Part shown: positions 35,623-46,133 of the stretch, piece after piece
Layout of the letters: each line of letters begins with the position of its first letter
Numbering within the stretch: the stretch's first letter is position 1
Assembly: GCA_963931925.1 (NCBI GenBank)
Contig: OZ007571.1
Span: 36,064,233-36,128,232, forward strand
Length of the DNA stretch: 64,000 nucleotides
Source of the DNA: Onchidella celtica
Lineage: Eukaryota; Mollusca; Gastropoda; Systellommatophora; Onchidiidae
Direction of reading: 5' to 3'
Notes under the pieces: generated by a model
Databases searched by the model: none
Seen by the model: only the letters and a program-made list of their open reading frames with translations
Told to the model about the DNA's origin: nothing
Translations under genes and position numbers: made by a program

Positions 35623-37149
35623 CTGGAGAGGGACCCCCTAAAGAACCTTTATCTTGCCATGCCATTTAGATACATTATTCTTAAAACCTATTGACAGACT
35701 TACCCTTAGATTCATCTATTGCATTTTAGTTCATTATTTCATATTGTACTGTTATAACATTGTGATTTCAGGTCCTTTTTACTTTAGATTAAGAGACAGA
35801 TAGGTTATAGTCAATTTGTATTAATATGACATTTTATTTCAATTTCATATAACGAGCTGATCATCCCATTGACCCGACGACACCGGCGAGGGACACCATT
35901 CACCTTAGATATCTACCTGCAACAGAAAGACGACACTTTTTTGGACTTGGAACGAGCTATGGATTGAGGACATCACCAACTGAATTCCTCTAGTAAAAGT
36001 TAAGTGAACCATCTGATTGTCAGTTTTGAGGAGGGCGAGGTGCTTTCCGCCCTCAGTGTTTACAGGCTTTTTTTCCTTTACTATATGTTTAGTTTAAGAG
36101 CGGGAGGTTGGATGGGATCATAGTTTAGCATATCTTCTTTGCCATTTCGAAGGATATTAGAGTGCCTTGGTGGCTATTGATAACTCGGGGGGATTTGCTT
36201 CACTGTGAATAGTTCTATTAGGGATCCATTATTCGTATAGATTGTGACGTTTCTCTTGCTTCCTCACATTTCTTTAGGAAGATGTCTCTCCTGTCTTTTT
36301 CTTAAACTTTCTGTAATATAAGTTAGGACTTGTAGGGTCTGTTATCGTTCGTCTTCCTTGTGAGTCTAGCGTCTTGTTTAGTGTATTTTTTTTTCCTTCC
36401 TTATAAACTTTAAACTAGTATATTGACATTGCTATGTTTACAATATATGCCTGAGGTGTTTCACGTGCTAAAACCACGTTGAATTGTAATCTGGTATTGA
36501 TATGTGAGAGAGAGAGATACAAAATTTTTGGTCACGTGCTAATTTCACGTCGAATATATAGAGAATAATTTTGCAGTGGTAACAGAGGACACTGCGTGTT
36601 CGCGTTTTGAGAGTTTTTGCAGTGGTAACAGAGGACACTGCGTGTGCGCGTTTTGAGAAGAGAGAGATATTCCAAATTTTTCGCGTTGAGAGAGAGATAT
36701 ATTTTCGATTCGTCGCGTTGAGAGAGCGATACATTTTTGACAGTGATAACAGAGGACACTGGTTCGTCGCGTTGAGAGAGATATAAATTTTGAGAGTGAT
36801 CACTCAAGACACTGATTTGTCGCATTGAAGGCGATACATATATATTTTATTGCAGTGGAATAGACGGCACTGCCTTACTAGTATTCATATTCAGAGAGAG
36901 AGAGATAAAATTTTTGCAGTGGAAGTGACACTGCCTGCAATTTACAGAGAGAGATAGAACGTTCTTTTCGCGAAGCAGTGGTAACATAGGACACTGGATT
37001 AATATTGAGATGAGTGACTGTTAGAGATAATATAATTGATACCGCGGTATACCGTAACAGTAGGTAAATACTTACTAATTGTGCACACACTAGCGTGCCA
37101 GTGTTTTGATTCTATACGAATCAATACGAGTAAGTTTTTAATACACATT
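35623..37149 (+). other. Retrotransposon leader with putative primer-binding site
   Basis: About 1.5 kb of non-coding leader between the 5' LTR and the gag ATG. TGGAGAGGGACCC at about 35624 starts with TGG just after the LTR, as primer-binding sites do; the cognate tRNA was not identified. The distal third is full of CAGTG...CACTG units (separate entry). Confidence 0.55.
36572..36995 (+). repeat. Degenerate array of CAGTG...CACTG hairpin units
   Basis: Seven units share the pattern CAGTGG-TAACAGAGGACACTG or a decayed version, near 36574, 36617, 36739, 36793, 36853, 36915 and 36975. Each has complementary ends (CAGTG/CACTG) that could form a small hairpin. They alternate with GAGAGAGAGATAT and TCGCGTT(T)GAGAG stretches. 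Confidence 0.7.
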
Positions 37150-40100
37150 ATGGCCGATTTCCTCAAATACATTGAATCTGCCAAGGCCCTGGGTATACCA
37201 GAAGAAGAACGCGCCTCCTGGTGCGAACGACAAATACAGCAGGACCGAGACCGGGAGGATCGGTTAGCAGCAAGAGAGAGAGAAAAGGAACAAAGAGAAA
37301 GAGAAAGAGAAAAAGAAGAGAGACATAGAGAAAAGGAACAAAGAGAAAGAGAAAGAGAAAAAGAGGCTGTGGAGCGAGAACAGAGGAAGCGTGAGATAAC
37401 GTTAAAGAAATTAGAGCTGGAGTCCTTTGTGACCCCCACTTCGTCATTTCTTACACCGCGGGATTTTCCGCATCGGAGTGATTTATCCCCGCGTCAAGGA
37501 TACCAGAGACATTCTTTTTACGAGCCTCGCCCGTATTATCGTGGCAACTATCCAAGCCATCAACATAACCGGCTTCAGAGACCGCCCCGGCGAGTGTATT
37601 TTAGTAATAATCATGATTATGATAGACCGCAGAGTCTGCCTTATCGTGGACACGATTCACACCGTATTATGTGCTTCAGGTGTAATCAGTTCGGCCACAT
37701 ACAAAGATTTTGTACCGTTAAAATGGGAGCGGCAAAGGCCTGCTCTGTACAATCTACACCCTATACAGATGTTGGTTATACTAATAAATCTTCATCGCAA
37801 TCAAAAGCTATTCCAGTCATGTCGGCCCTACATGAACTGGGTGAATTAACATTTTACCAGGGCCGCGTTAACGCGATTCGCGCTTCCGTTCTACGTGACT
37901 CCGGATGCACGACTATCGGCGTTCGGCAGTCACTAGTCCGTCCAACACAATTTTTGGATAGGGATGTAACTTGTATTACTACTTTTGGCGGATCTGTAGA
38001 GCGATTCCGTCTTGCAGAAGTTTATATTGATACACCTTTTCTCACAGGTATTGTTACCGCATGTGTACTGCCTAATCCGGTGGCTGATTTAATCATAGGG
38101 AATGTACCTCAAGTAATAAAGTTTCCTATCGGTAACTTGGAAATTTGGACTGAGGATGACAGTGTTGCTTGTGCGACAACACGCCTACAGTCGACTCGAC
38201 GAGCAGACAGTGCATTGAGTAACCCTACTATTGAATTGAACATAACGTCTAGCGCATTCCATGATGAGCAACAGTCAGACCCCACATTGAAACATTTGTT
38301 TACTAAAGTTGATCCTACAGCGCCGGATACCTCTAAGTTTCTTATTAAAGATGACTTATTATATCGTAATTTTCGGAATAAGCGAGAGACCGTTATGCAG
38401 CTTGTAGTACCAAGATCTTTTCGTCGCGACATTATTCGTCTCGCGCATGACACTTCCTTGGCGGGTCACCAAGGAAAGGCCAGAACTAAGTCTCGAATAC
38501 TATCGCAATTTTTTTGGCCCAGTATTTACGCAGATGTAAACCGGTTCGTATCAACATGTGACGTATGTCAGAAACGTACTCCTAAAGGGAGAGCATCGCG
38601 GGCTTCTCTGCAGGAGATGCCAATGGTATCCAGACCATTTGAGCGCGTTGCCGTAGATATAGTTGGCCCTCTACACAAGTCAGACAGAGGACATCGCTTC
38701 ATACTTTCTGTCATTGACTACGCAACCCGTTGGCCAGAGGCCATTCCACTAAAAGACATTTCAGCCGATCATGTGGCTGAAGCCCTTATTACTGTTTTTT
38801 CGCGTCTTGGATTTCCGGTTGAAATTTTATCGGACAGAGGTCCACAGTTTACCTCTGAACTTTTTAAGAAAGTCTTGGAATTGGTAGGGATTAAACAAAG
38901 ATTGACATCTCCATACCACCCACAGTCTAATGGCTGCTGTGAACGATGGAATGCTACCATGAAAGCTATGCTTGCGCGGGTTTCGGCCGACAAGCCGACT
39001 GATTGGGATCGACAGCTCCCCGCTATTCTCTTTGCATACCGAGAACTACCGAACGCATCGACGGGTTTTTCCCCCTTCGAATTATTGTATGGTCGCAAGC
39101 CGCGTGGTCCAATGGCCATACTCCGTGATTTATTCGCCGGATCAGACACCGACGACAACGATACGCGGTCTGCATATCGATACGTTGTAGACTTGCGACA
39201 TAGAATTCTTAATGCATGTCAGCTCGCACAAAAATCTTCGAGTGCGCATGCGAGTCTTTATAAAGTATATCGTGATCAGGGTAGCCGATTGCGAACCTTG
39301 GCCGTCGGAGACCAAACTCTTGTTCTCCTTCCGGAGACGAAAAATAAACTCCTTCTTACATGGAAGGGGCCTTTTAAAGTCCTAAACAGACTTTCTCGAG
39401 TAAATTATCTTATCAAGATTCGGGGACAGGACAAAGTGTTCCATATAAATATGTTAAAGCAGTACCTGTCCGACGATGATAATCGTCAGAATAATCGCCG
39501 AAATGTGGTTGCTCAGGCCAATGCGGCCTTAGTTTCAGTTGACGATGATGATCCTATTAAGATAGAGCATTCAATCCCCGCACTGCAATCTTCTGAAAAT
39601 ACTTCGGATGTACATATAAATCCAGATCTGTCTGAATCGCAAAGACAAGATATAAGAGATTTGCTTAACGAGTTTACTACGGTCTTTACTAATCTACCAG
39701 GTAATACTTCATTGGTACAGCATGTTATAAGATTAAAGACGGATATACCCGTCTTTGTTAAACCATACCCGCGTCCGCTGCACGCACAGGAGACTATGAT
39801 AACCGAGGTACGTAACATGTTTCACCTGGGAGTGATAGAGCGATCGACGAGCCCATATAACTCACCCATCGTCTTAGTGAAAAAAAAAGATGATACAGTG
39901 CGTTTTTGTATTGACTATCGTAAACTTAATGAGGTTACGATATATGACGCTGAACCGATTCCCAACCAGGAGAATCTTTTTGCGCAGTTAGCGAGGGCAA
40001 CGATTTTTTCTAAAATTGACCTTTCCAAAGGCTATTGGCAAATTCCGCTTGATGAGAATAGCAAGCAATATACCGCTTTTCAGACCCCGTTGGGTCTTAT

Positions 40101-40998
40101 GCAGTGGCGCTATATGCCTTTTGGATTAGTTACAGCCCCTGCCACTTTCGCGCGTATGATGACAATATTGCTCCAGAATATGAATTCCGTGTTGTCGTAT
40201 TTTGACATTTGTATTTATGAAACCGATTGGTCGGGCCACCTCGCAGCCCTACGTCAAGTTTTTATTGCTCTTCGTCGAGCTGGCCTTACGGCGAAACCCA
40301 GTAAAGTGTTTTTAGGATACAATGAAATTAATTTTCTGGGCCATACAATTGCCCATGGCGTTCAGACCCCTAATGACAAGAAGATAACTACCATCTTAAA
40401 GCTTCAAGCCCCTCGAACTAAGAAAGAAGTTCGCAGTTTATTGGGCTTTCTTAATTATTATAGAAAGTTCATTCCAAATTTTTCTTCGCTTACAGCTCCG
40501 TTGTCGGACCTCACAAGAAAGAATTTTCCTAATAAAGTGAAATGGACAACCGAATGTACTGATACACTTCGTACCATTCAACGATTGTTTTCGACTTCCC
40601 CCATTCTCATACTGCCAGATATAAACCAAATATTTATTGTCCGCACTGATGCGTCGGACAAGGGATTAGGAGCTGTGTTGTTGCAGGAACGAGACGATAC
40701 CTTGCGGCCGTGTCTATACGCCAGCCGCAAGTTGCTAGATAGGGAATGCCGCTATGCAATTATCGAGCGAGAGTGCCTCGCTATCATTTTTGCTGTAAAC
40801 GCATTTTCGCGATATCTACTCATGTCCGAGTTTATAATTGAAACGGACCATCGTCCGTTGTTATTCTTGAAGTCTAACAGGGCTAAAAATGCTCGATTAA
40901 CGAGGTGGAGTCTTGCACTCCAGGAATACCGGTTTGTTATCCGGGCTATCCCTGGCGGTGACAATTCCCAAGCTGATGTTTTGTCACGTCTAATTTAG
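37150..40998 (+). CDS. Gag-Pol polyprotein, IN before RT
   Basis: 1282 residues from the ATG at 37150, which opens MADFLKYIESAKALGIPEEE; upstream codons of the frame lack an ATG. Order: Glu/Arg-rich coiled coil with a repeated block (about 25-92), zinc knuckle CFRCNQFGHIQRFC (about 175-188), aspartic protease RDSGCTTIG (about 248), integrase HHCC zinc finger (about 425-460) and DDE core (Asp about 502, SDRGPQF about 561, Glu in CCERWNA about 598). Reverse transcriptase follows (FCIDYRKLN about 919, SKIDLSKGYWQIPL about 956, the catalytic box near 1016) and then RNase H (RTDASDKG about 1165, ETDHRPL about 1231), ending soon after ADVLSRLI. The catalytic box reads YFDI instead of the usual YxDD, so one catalytic Asp is missing although the frame is open. 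Confidence 0.93.
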   Translation: MADFLKYIESAKALGIPEEERASWCERQIQQDRDREDRLAAREREKEQREREREKEERHREKEQREREREKEAVEREQRKREITLKKLELESFVTPTSSFLTPRDFPHRSDLSPRQGYQRHSFYEPRPYYRGNYPSHQHNRLQRPPRRVYFSNNHDYDRPQSLPYRGHDSHRIMCFRCNQFGHIQRFCTVKMGAAKACSVQSTPYTDVGYTNKSSSQSKAIPVMSALHELGELTFYQGRVNAIRASVLRDSGCTTIGVRQSLVRPTQFLDRDVTCITTFGGSVERFRLAEVYIDTPFLTGIVTACVLPNPVADLIIGNVPQVIKFPIGNLEIWTEDDSVACATTRLQSTRRADSALSNPTIELNITSSAFHDEQQSDPTLKHLFTKVDPTAPDTSKFLIKDDLLYRNFRNKRETVMQLVVPRSFRRDIIRLAHDTSLAGHQGKARTKSRILSQFFWPSIYADVNRFVSTCDVCQKRTPKGRASRASLQEMPMVSRPFERVAVDIVGPLHKSDRGHRFILSVIDYATRWPEAIPLKDISADHVAEALITVFSRLGFPVEILSDRGPQFTSELFKKVLELVGIKQRLTSPYHPQSNGCCERWNATMKAMLARVSADKPTDWDRQLPAILFAYRELPNASTGFSPFELLYGRKPRGPMAILRDLFAGSDTDDNDTRSAYRYVVDLRHRILNACQLAQKSSSAHASLYKVYRDQGSRLRTLAVGDQTLVLLPETKNKLLLTWKGPFKVLNRLSRVNYLIKIRGQDKVFHINMLKQYLSDDDNRQNNRRNVVAQANAALVSVDDDDPIKIEHSIPALQSSENTSDVHINPDLSESQRQDIRDLLNEFTTVFTNLPGNTSLVQHVIRLKTDIPVFVKPYPRPLHAQETMITEVRNMFHLGVIERSTSPYNSPIVLVKKKDDTVRFCIDYRKLNEVTIYDAEPIPNQENLFAQLARATIFSKIDLSKGYWQIPLDENSKQYTAFQTPLGLMQWRYMPFGLVTAPATFARMMTILLQNMNSVLSYFDICIYETDWSGHLAALRQVFIALRRAGLTAKPSKVFLGYNEINFLGHTIAHGVQTPNDKKITTILKLQAPRTKKEVRSLLGFLNYYRKFIPNFSSLTAPLSDLTRKNFPNKVKWTTECTDTLRTIQRLFSTSPILILPDINQIFIVRTDASDKGLGAVLLQERDDTLRPCLYASRKLLDRECRYAIIERECLAIIFAVNAFSRYLLMSEFIIETDHRPLLFLKSNRAKNARLTRWSLALQEYRFVIRAIPGGDNSQADVLSRLI

Positions 40999-41658
40999 TT
41001 TCCTATTAAAGAGTGTTGTGTCTTGTATTGGGGTTGGATAGTGCTTTTCCCCCTCAATTCTGGACGGTGGATGGATTCACATTATCTTGTTCACTATTTT
41101 ATGAACCAGTTTTACAATCCTTTTTTGTGAATATCCTCTTTCCACCAGCGTCATTCCGGACTGTGACCTGAACTTCTGACAAACCTGACGCCCTTGTCAG
41201 CGGGTCAATGAGATGGAGACATGGCAAACCAAGCTACCAGAGCTACTGCTGCCATTGGATACCACAGTATTTTAATTAACAATATATTGTTTGTGAATGT
41301 GTATATAAGCAGCAATTATGTGTGTTGACGAGATAATTATGAGCCTATTCCTTCAGTAAGGCCTGATTGTTTGATTATAGTTATACTTTAATTCAGCAGT
41401 ATACAGTGACATAGTCATTGTTATTATAAATGTTCATGAGAAGTTTGATTGTGTGCAGTGAGAATGTTTCGATAGACTAGATTCTACAGAACGTGGCATC
41501 AATAATTGTATGCTTTTTGTCCATCCAATATGCACGTTCTTAGTTAAATTTTTGTTCTCAAGCTTAAGGCTGACTTTTCTACAGTAGTACTTAAGCCCCC
41601 ACCACAATAACTTTGTGGTTTCTTGGATCCTATCGTGTAAATTTTTCTTAAAATTTCC

Positions 41659-41672
41659 ACTGGGGTGGGGGA
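41659..41672 (+). promoter_or_regulatory. Polypurine tract
   Basis: A GGGGTGGGGGA-type purine run ends directly at the first base of the 3' LTR, the expected site of plus-strand priming. Confidence 0.8.
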
Positions 41673-43119
41673 TGTCATGGTTTAAGTACTATAATTGCCG
41701 TGCTGGGTCACGACTTGCAAGGAGTTGATTTTTCACGGTCTCGTTGATTATAACCAGCGTAATTTGTCCTTGAACTGTTCTCGTGAACAGTTTGTTTTTG
41801 AAACACTTTTTCTTAGAGATGGAAAGAAAGTGGGGCGAGATAGAATAAATGGATAAGTTAGGAGTGACAGTGCAATTCTCGACCCCGTGATTTTGATGAA
41901 CACTTAGAAGGGAAGAGAAGGGGTGAATAAGGATAGATAGTTTAAGACGCTTAGTCGCGTTCAGAAATTCGTACATAAAATGTAGAAAGCACGAGGGTTT
42001 AAAGATTTCAGTAATTGTTTTGACATTTTAAATTGACCTTGTCTGTTTTTAGTACAAGGCCGTGACCAACTCCCACGTAGAATATATTAATACTGCGAGA
42101 TGAGCTCGCATGGATGCACCAATCAAATCTAGGGATTTGGACGGTAATTTGCAGGTGGCTGCACAGTATAAAAGTGTAGCCATACCTATGTCCATTACTC
42201 CATACAGAAAACTCCAATCTGTGCAGGCGTCGGCACGATTCTGCCTGAAGAATCCTAAGTCTGTTCGATATCATGTCTAGTCCACTATAGACATTTGAGA
42301 TGAAGCCATATGCTTGAATGAGATATGCCCACTGCTATTGTCCACTGTTCCCTGGTTGTTTCTAACACCAGGGACCAAGCGTAAGTGTTTGTCCATTGAT
42401 GACTCAACAATGAACGAGGAGCTGAACATAAGTTATCCACTAGGACAGGATTGCCGCATATACTAGGAGTGCTACCCAAGAATGCAAGACAAAAACTTAT
42501 ATTGACTTGCAACTAGTATGAATGTATAGCATACACATCTGTGAATTGGGATTGATTTGTCTGGATGAGGCTGGGAATTGCCAGCCCATCCTAGAGTAGA
42601 TATCTAGACTTAACTACGTCAGTTTATATTGACGAGCTCGATTCATTATAAGCGGTAGGCACAAATAGCTGAGATGACATCGTCGCCAGAGACCATATTA
42701 GTATATTGATTGATAGATAGTAGGCAGACTATATCTGAGAGATAGATAATTAGTACTTAAATTGTTAGTGAGTCAGAATTATCATAATATTATAGGAATC
42801 TAGAAAAGACTTCGAGTGACGTATTATTGAATTTAGATTTGATGCTGCTGATGTTGTCTTTACTATATAATAGATCTAGACAAAATTGTTAGGGTAATTA
42901 ATGTAATTAAATTTGTGGCCCTGCAGGTCAGTTTATGAAACTTATTCAGATTGTTCTTAGTGTGTGGCATGGTACGAAAGATTGAATATTAAATACCTCT
43001 CGATTTAAATGCAGTCATAATACCATCATTGAGAAGACCCTCTTCATAACAGCTAGAGGGGACTTTAGTCCAGAACCCTAACACTGGAGGGCACTATCAC
43101 CCAGTCCAGATTCGTAACA
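41673..43119 (+). repeat. 3' LTR, 1447 bp
   Basis: Second LTR, TGTCATGG...CGTAACA, one base longer than the 5' LTR and otherwise almost identical. Its TATA-like motif faces the remaining host exon, whose first ATG lies in the target duplication at 43121. Confidence 0.95.
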
Positions 43120-43124
43120 CATGT
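43120..43124. repeat. 5-bp target duplication, right (LTR element)
   Basis: Second CATGT. It contains an ATG in frame with the downstream part of the host exon. Confidence 0.85.
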
Positions 43125-43954
43125 CATCAGCACCTTCTCCTTTACCAATCGGCTTGAACCGTGAGGAGAAACAGCGATGCCATCAGCTGTTCCGCAAAGC
43201 AGCCAGAGTCAGCATCAGCCTGACGGAGCTGGAGCGACAGTTAGCGCAGAGGAGCCGGAGAAATAAGCTTCCCAATACGACACTAAACATTAAAACAAGC
43301 TCACGACCTGAGACCAAATCATTTGTTGTCCGGCGGGACAAAAAATTACAAAGTCAGGAAAACAGCAAGCACAGGTCTGTTTTTAGAATGGATAATCGCT
43401 CCAGTAACTCCCCCCTGGCCAGGAGGAAACAGGTCATGAGGGCTGCTTGGAACAGAACAACATCTGAAGACATACAATACAGATTCACTCTCCCTCTACA
43501 CAACGGCAACACCCTGGCTTCTCCTGTCTTACCCTCCTCATTCCACGCTACGTCTGGTTGCACTCACGGTCGATTTCAGAACTCAAGCAAAAGATTCAGG
43601 GCGAATCTCACTACCTTTATCCTATCTTTCCTCGATCTTATAACTGTGTCACCCAAACTCACACCAAATTTCAAAATCTAAAGCATCACAATGCCCCTTT
43701 ACGGTCACAGATGATATCTATGTCCAGCAGATCTATCCCAGTACGGTAGGCAGAGAGTTAGCAACAAAGACCAGTCAAACGTTCATACCGAGCTCAAACA
43801 GTCTAATCACAGGACATGCCGGTGCTACAACGGAAGGTTTGCATTCCGTTCTCATCCCCAAGACCTTCAGCCTTCCTCCACGCCATGCGTTCAAGCTCCA
43901 CTACTTCAATTGGCTGGGCGTCAACTAAAGGAGAGGTTTGCATGCAATTCGGGG

Positions 43955-45368
43955 GTCGCCAGTTGCATTAACTTCCATTATCTTTAAATGCTTTGAAAAA
44001 CTTGTTTTAACTGAACTAACGAAGGAGGTCAAACAAAATCTCGATCCTTTGCAATTTGCATACAAAGAAAACAGGAACACAGAAGACGCCTTATTGTTTT
44101 TATTGCATAACATCTACAGTCATTTAGACACTGGTAAAACCTGTATTCGTGTGCTCCTAGTCGATTTTTCGTCTGCGTTTAACACCATACAACCGCACTT
44201 AATGTTTCAAAAGCTTACCAACCTACACGTGAGTTCTTTTTTAAAGAGCTGGATCTTCGAATTTCTAACACAGAGAAGCCAGTTTGTGGATATAAACAAC
44301 ACATTTTCCAAATTACTCACAACAAACACAGGAGCGCCACAAGGCTGCGTGCTGTCACCTGCCTTGTATACATTGTATACAAATGATTTCACTGTGACAC
44401 ACAACAACGTTTACCTTCTTAAATTTGCCGACGACTCTGCTATTTTAGGCCTTTTACCTAACTCTGGCCACGAATATTCTAACATTGTGCAATCCTTTCA
44501 TTGTTGGTGTAATAACAACTATCTTCTACTGAATGTTAAGAAAACAAAAGAGCTTGTTTTTGACTTTAGGAAAAATAACAACGATCCTGTTTGCCCTCTT
44601 ACTATCAACAATGAAGAGGTTGAAATTGTCACAGAGGCCAAATATCTTGGCATTACTATTGATTCATTGCTTAACTGGCATGCGCATGTCACATATGTAT
44701 ACAAGAAAGCCAACCAGCGCATGTATTTCCTCAGAAAGCTCCGCCTTTTAAAAGTTAGCAAAAGCATTCTGAAAATATTTTACACCATGGCTATTCAGAG
44801 CGTTTTGATGTATGGAGTTGTCTGTTGGGGAGGAAACATCTTACAAAAAGATAAAAATAAGATCAATAATTTAATTAAAAAAGCATCCAAAATTTGTATC
44901 TGTGATCTGCCATATTTTGATGAGCTGTACACTGGTGCTTGTATTAAAGAAGCTAATATTATTATAAATGACCCCCAACATCCCCTGAACAAGGAATATA
45001 TAAGATCTGTAAGAAGTTTAAGGCTGTTGTCAAAGAAAACTAAAACTGAGCGCTACTTTAAATCGTTTATTCCATCATCAACTAGGATGTTACAATAATG
45101 TCGTCATCTTGATCGTAATCTGTGCACAGTTGAATTATGTCCTGCGTGTCAGGTCAATGTGTTTTAGTTAGGGAAGCATATTGTGTGCACTGTTAATTTT
45201 GTTAATTTAGTTAATTTATCAGTGTGTGTGTATATATGTGTGTGTGCGCGCTATGTATCATACTTTCTGCTTCTGTAACTGTATTGTTATGTATTCAATG
45301 ATCAAAACAAATTTCCTTGTACAAGGACGAATAAAATTTATCTTATCTTATCTTATCTTATCTTATCT
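43955..45368 (+). mobile_element. 5'-truncated CR1/Rex1-like LINE
   Basis: Starts abruptly inside the reverse transcriptase (SPVALTSIIFKCFEKLV). It runs without a break through LVDFSSAFNTIQPHLM, the GAPQGCVLSPALYTLY motif, the catalytic FADD box (near 44418) and FLRKLRLLKVSKSILK to a stop at 45096-45098. About 240 bp of 3' UTR and a (TTATC)n tail (about 45338-45368) follow. The endonuclease and 5' part are absent, as in most dead-on-arrival copies. The open frame over 380 codons suggests it is not old. The CR1/Rex1 assignment is by motif resemblance; I found no clear target duplication. Confidence 0.85.
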
Positions 45369-46133
45369 GAAGCAAAACGACAACAATAGCACCAACAAAA
45401 ACATACACTGGTGTAGTATGCCCAGATAAGGGTCATAGCTTGCAAAGAGTCGCGAAGTAAAACAGGTTGAAAACTCCTGAAATAAAGTAACATGCCAAGA
45501 GAATCCGTCGATCACACCTGACTCGAACTAAATCATCATCTCATCTGTCACATTCATTGGATTTGTTACAGGGTTAACATACAATGTCTTAATAATCAGA
45601 CAGCTAAAGGGAACGCGTAACATATTATCCCAAATTCAAGATGATTGATAGCTACACAGTCTCAACCATGTTAAAATGAAAATTTGTAATACTGATAAAC
45701 ATACTTTGTTCCTTTTAGTTATTCATTATACGCAATGTATTGTCAGAAATGATCACTCACTTTTGAGCATGGAAAACAGGCATGCAACCATTTTCATTTT
45801 ACAGAATACAGCCAAGCCGAGACACACTTACAAATTGGCGATTTGGTCATTGGATGGACGGACAGGTGGACAGACCGAGAAGATTTCACTAAATAGACCA
45901 GCAAACACAACTTCTAAATTCATACGTTCGCAAAACCTGACAACCAAGGAGCTGACTAAAGAAAGTAAATTTAATAGCTAAAAAGGGGAGTGAGAAAGGC
46001 TTAGACTGATAACTTTATTTGTGCATGGTTACCTGTATCTTGGATGCACCTGGTATAATTAAGCAAAACATTGTGTGGCTGAGAGCCACTCAAACGTTGA
46101 GACAAATACACAGAGAAATAGGCAAACCATACC
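45369..46133. other. Intergenic region with poly(A) signal of the minus-strand gene
   Basis: No gene is seen. TTTATT at 46014-46019 (AATAAA on the minus strand) lies 115 bp beyond the stop codon of the coiled-coil gene and is its likely poly(A) signal. Confidence 0.45.

Larger units (their letters stand above)
34177..43119 (+). mobile_element. Gypsy-related LTR retrotransposon, Gmr1-type order
   Basis: An 8943-bp element with two nearly identical LTRs, a 5-bp target duplication, a 1.5-kb leader, one long gag-pol frame and a purine-rich tract directly before the 3' LTR. The pol order is protease, integrase, reverse transcriptase, RNase H: integrase lies upstream of reverse transcriptase, unlike ordinary Ty3/gypsy elements. 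That order with a gypsy-type reverse transcriptase is known from Gmr1-like elements. I see no envelope gene: only about 675 bp lie between pol and the 3' LTR. Confidence 0.93.
32579..43681 (+). pseudogene. Unrecognised host gene split by an LTR element
   Basis: Exon 1 is 32579-32709 (ATG, MDPLFGLTCAQHSKAVDHAR..., ending in AG before GTACCG, phase 2). Exon 2 starts at 34112 after the pyrimidine-rich acceptor TTGTCTCTCAG and begins with the single base needed to complete that codon. It is interrupted at 34176 by the retrotransposon and resumes at 43125. With one copy of the target duplication removed, the frame continues without a break across the insertion (EFKASLDGM, then SSAPSPLPIGLNREEKQRC) to a stop at 43679-43681, about 250 residues in all. 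The protein is basic and Ser/Arg-rich with a helical stretch LFRKAARVSISLTELERQL. I cannot name it. Later frames (to about 43930) also look protein-like, so a further frameshift or intron is possible. It is called disrupted because 8.9 kb of foreign DNA lies in a coding exon. Confidence 0.55.

Noticed and set aside
41000-41672. Possible envelope gene downstream of pol
   Set aside because: Only short frames and no signal or fusion-like features; the interval is best read as a 3' untranslated region ending in the polypurine tract.
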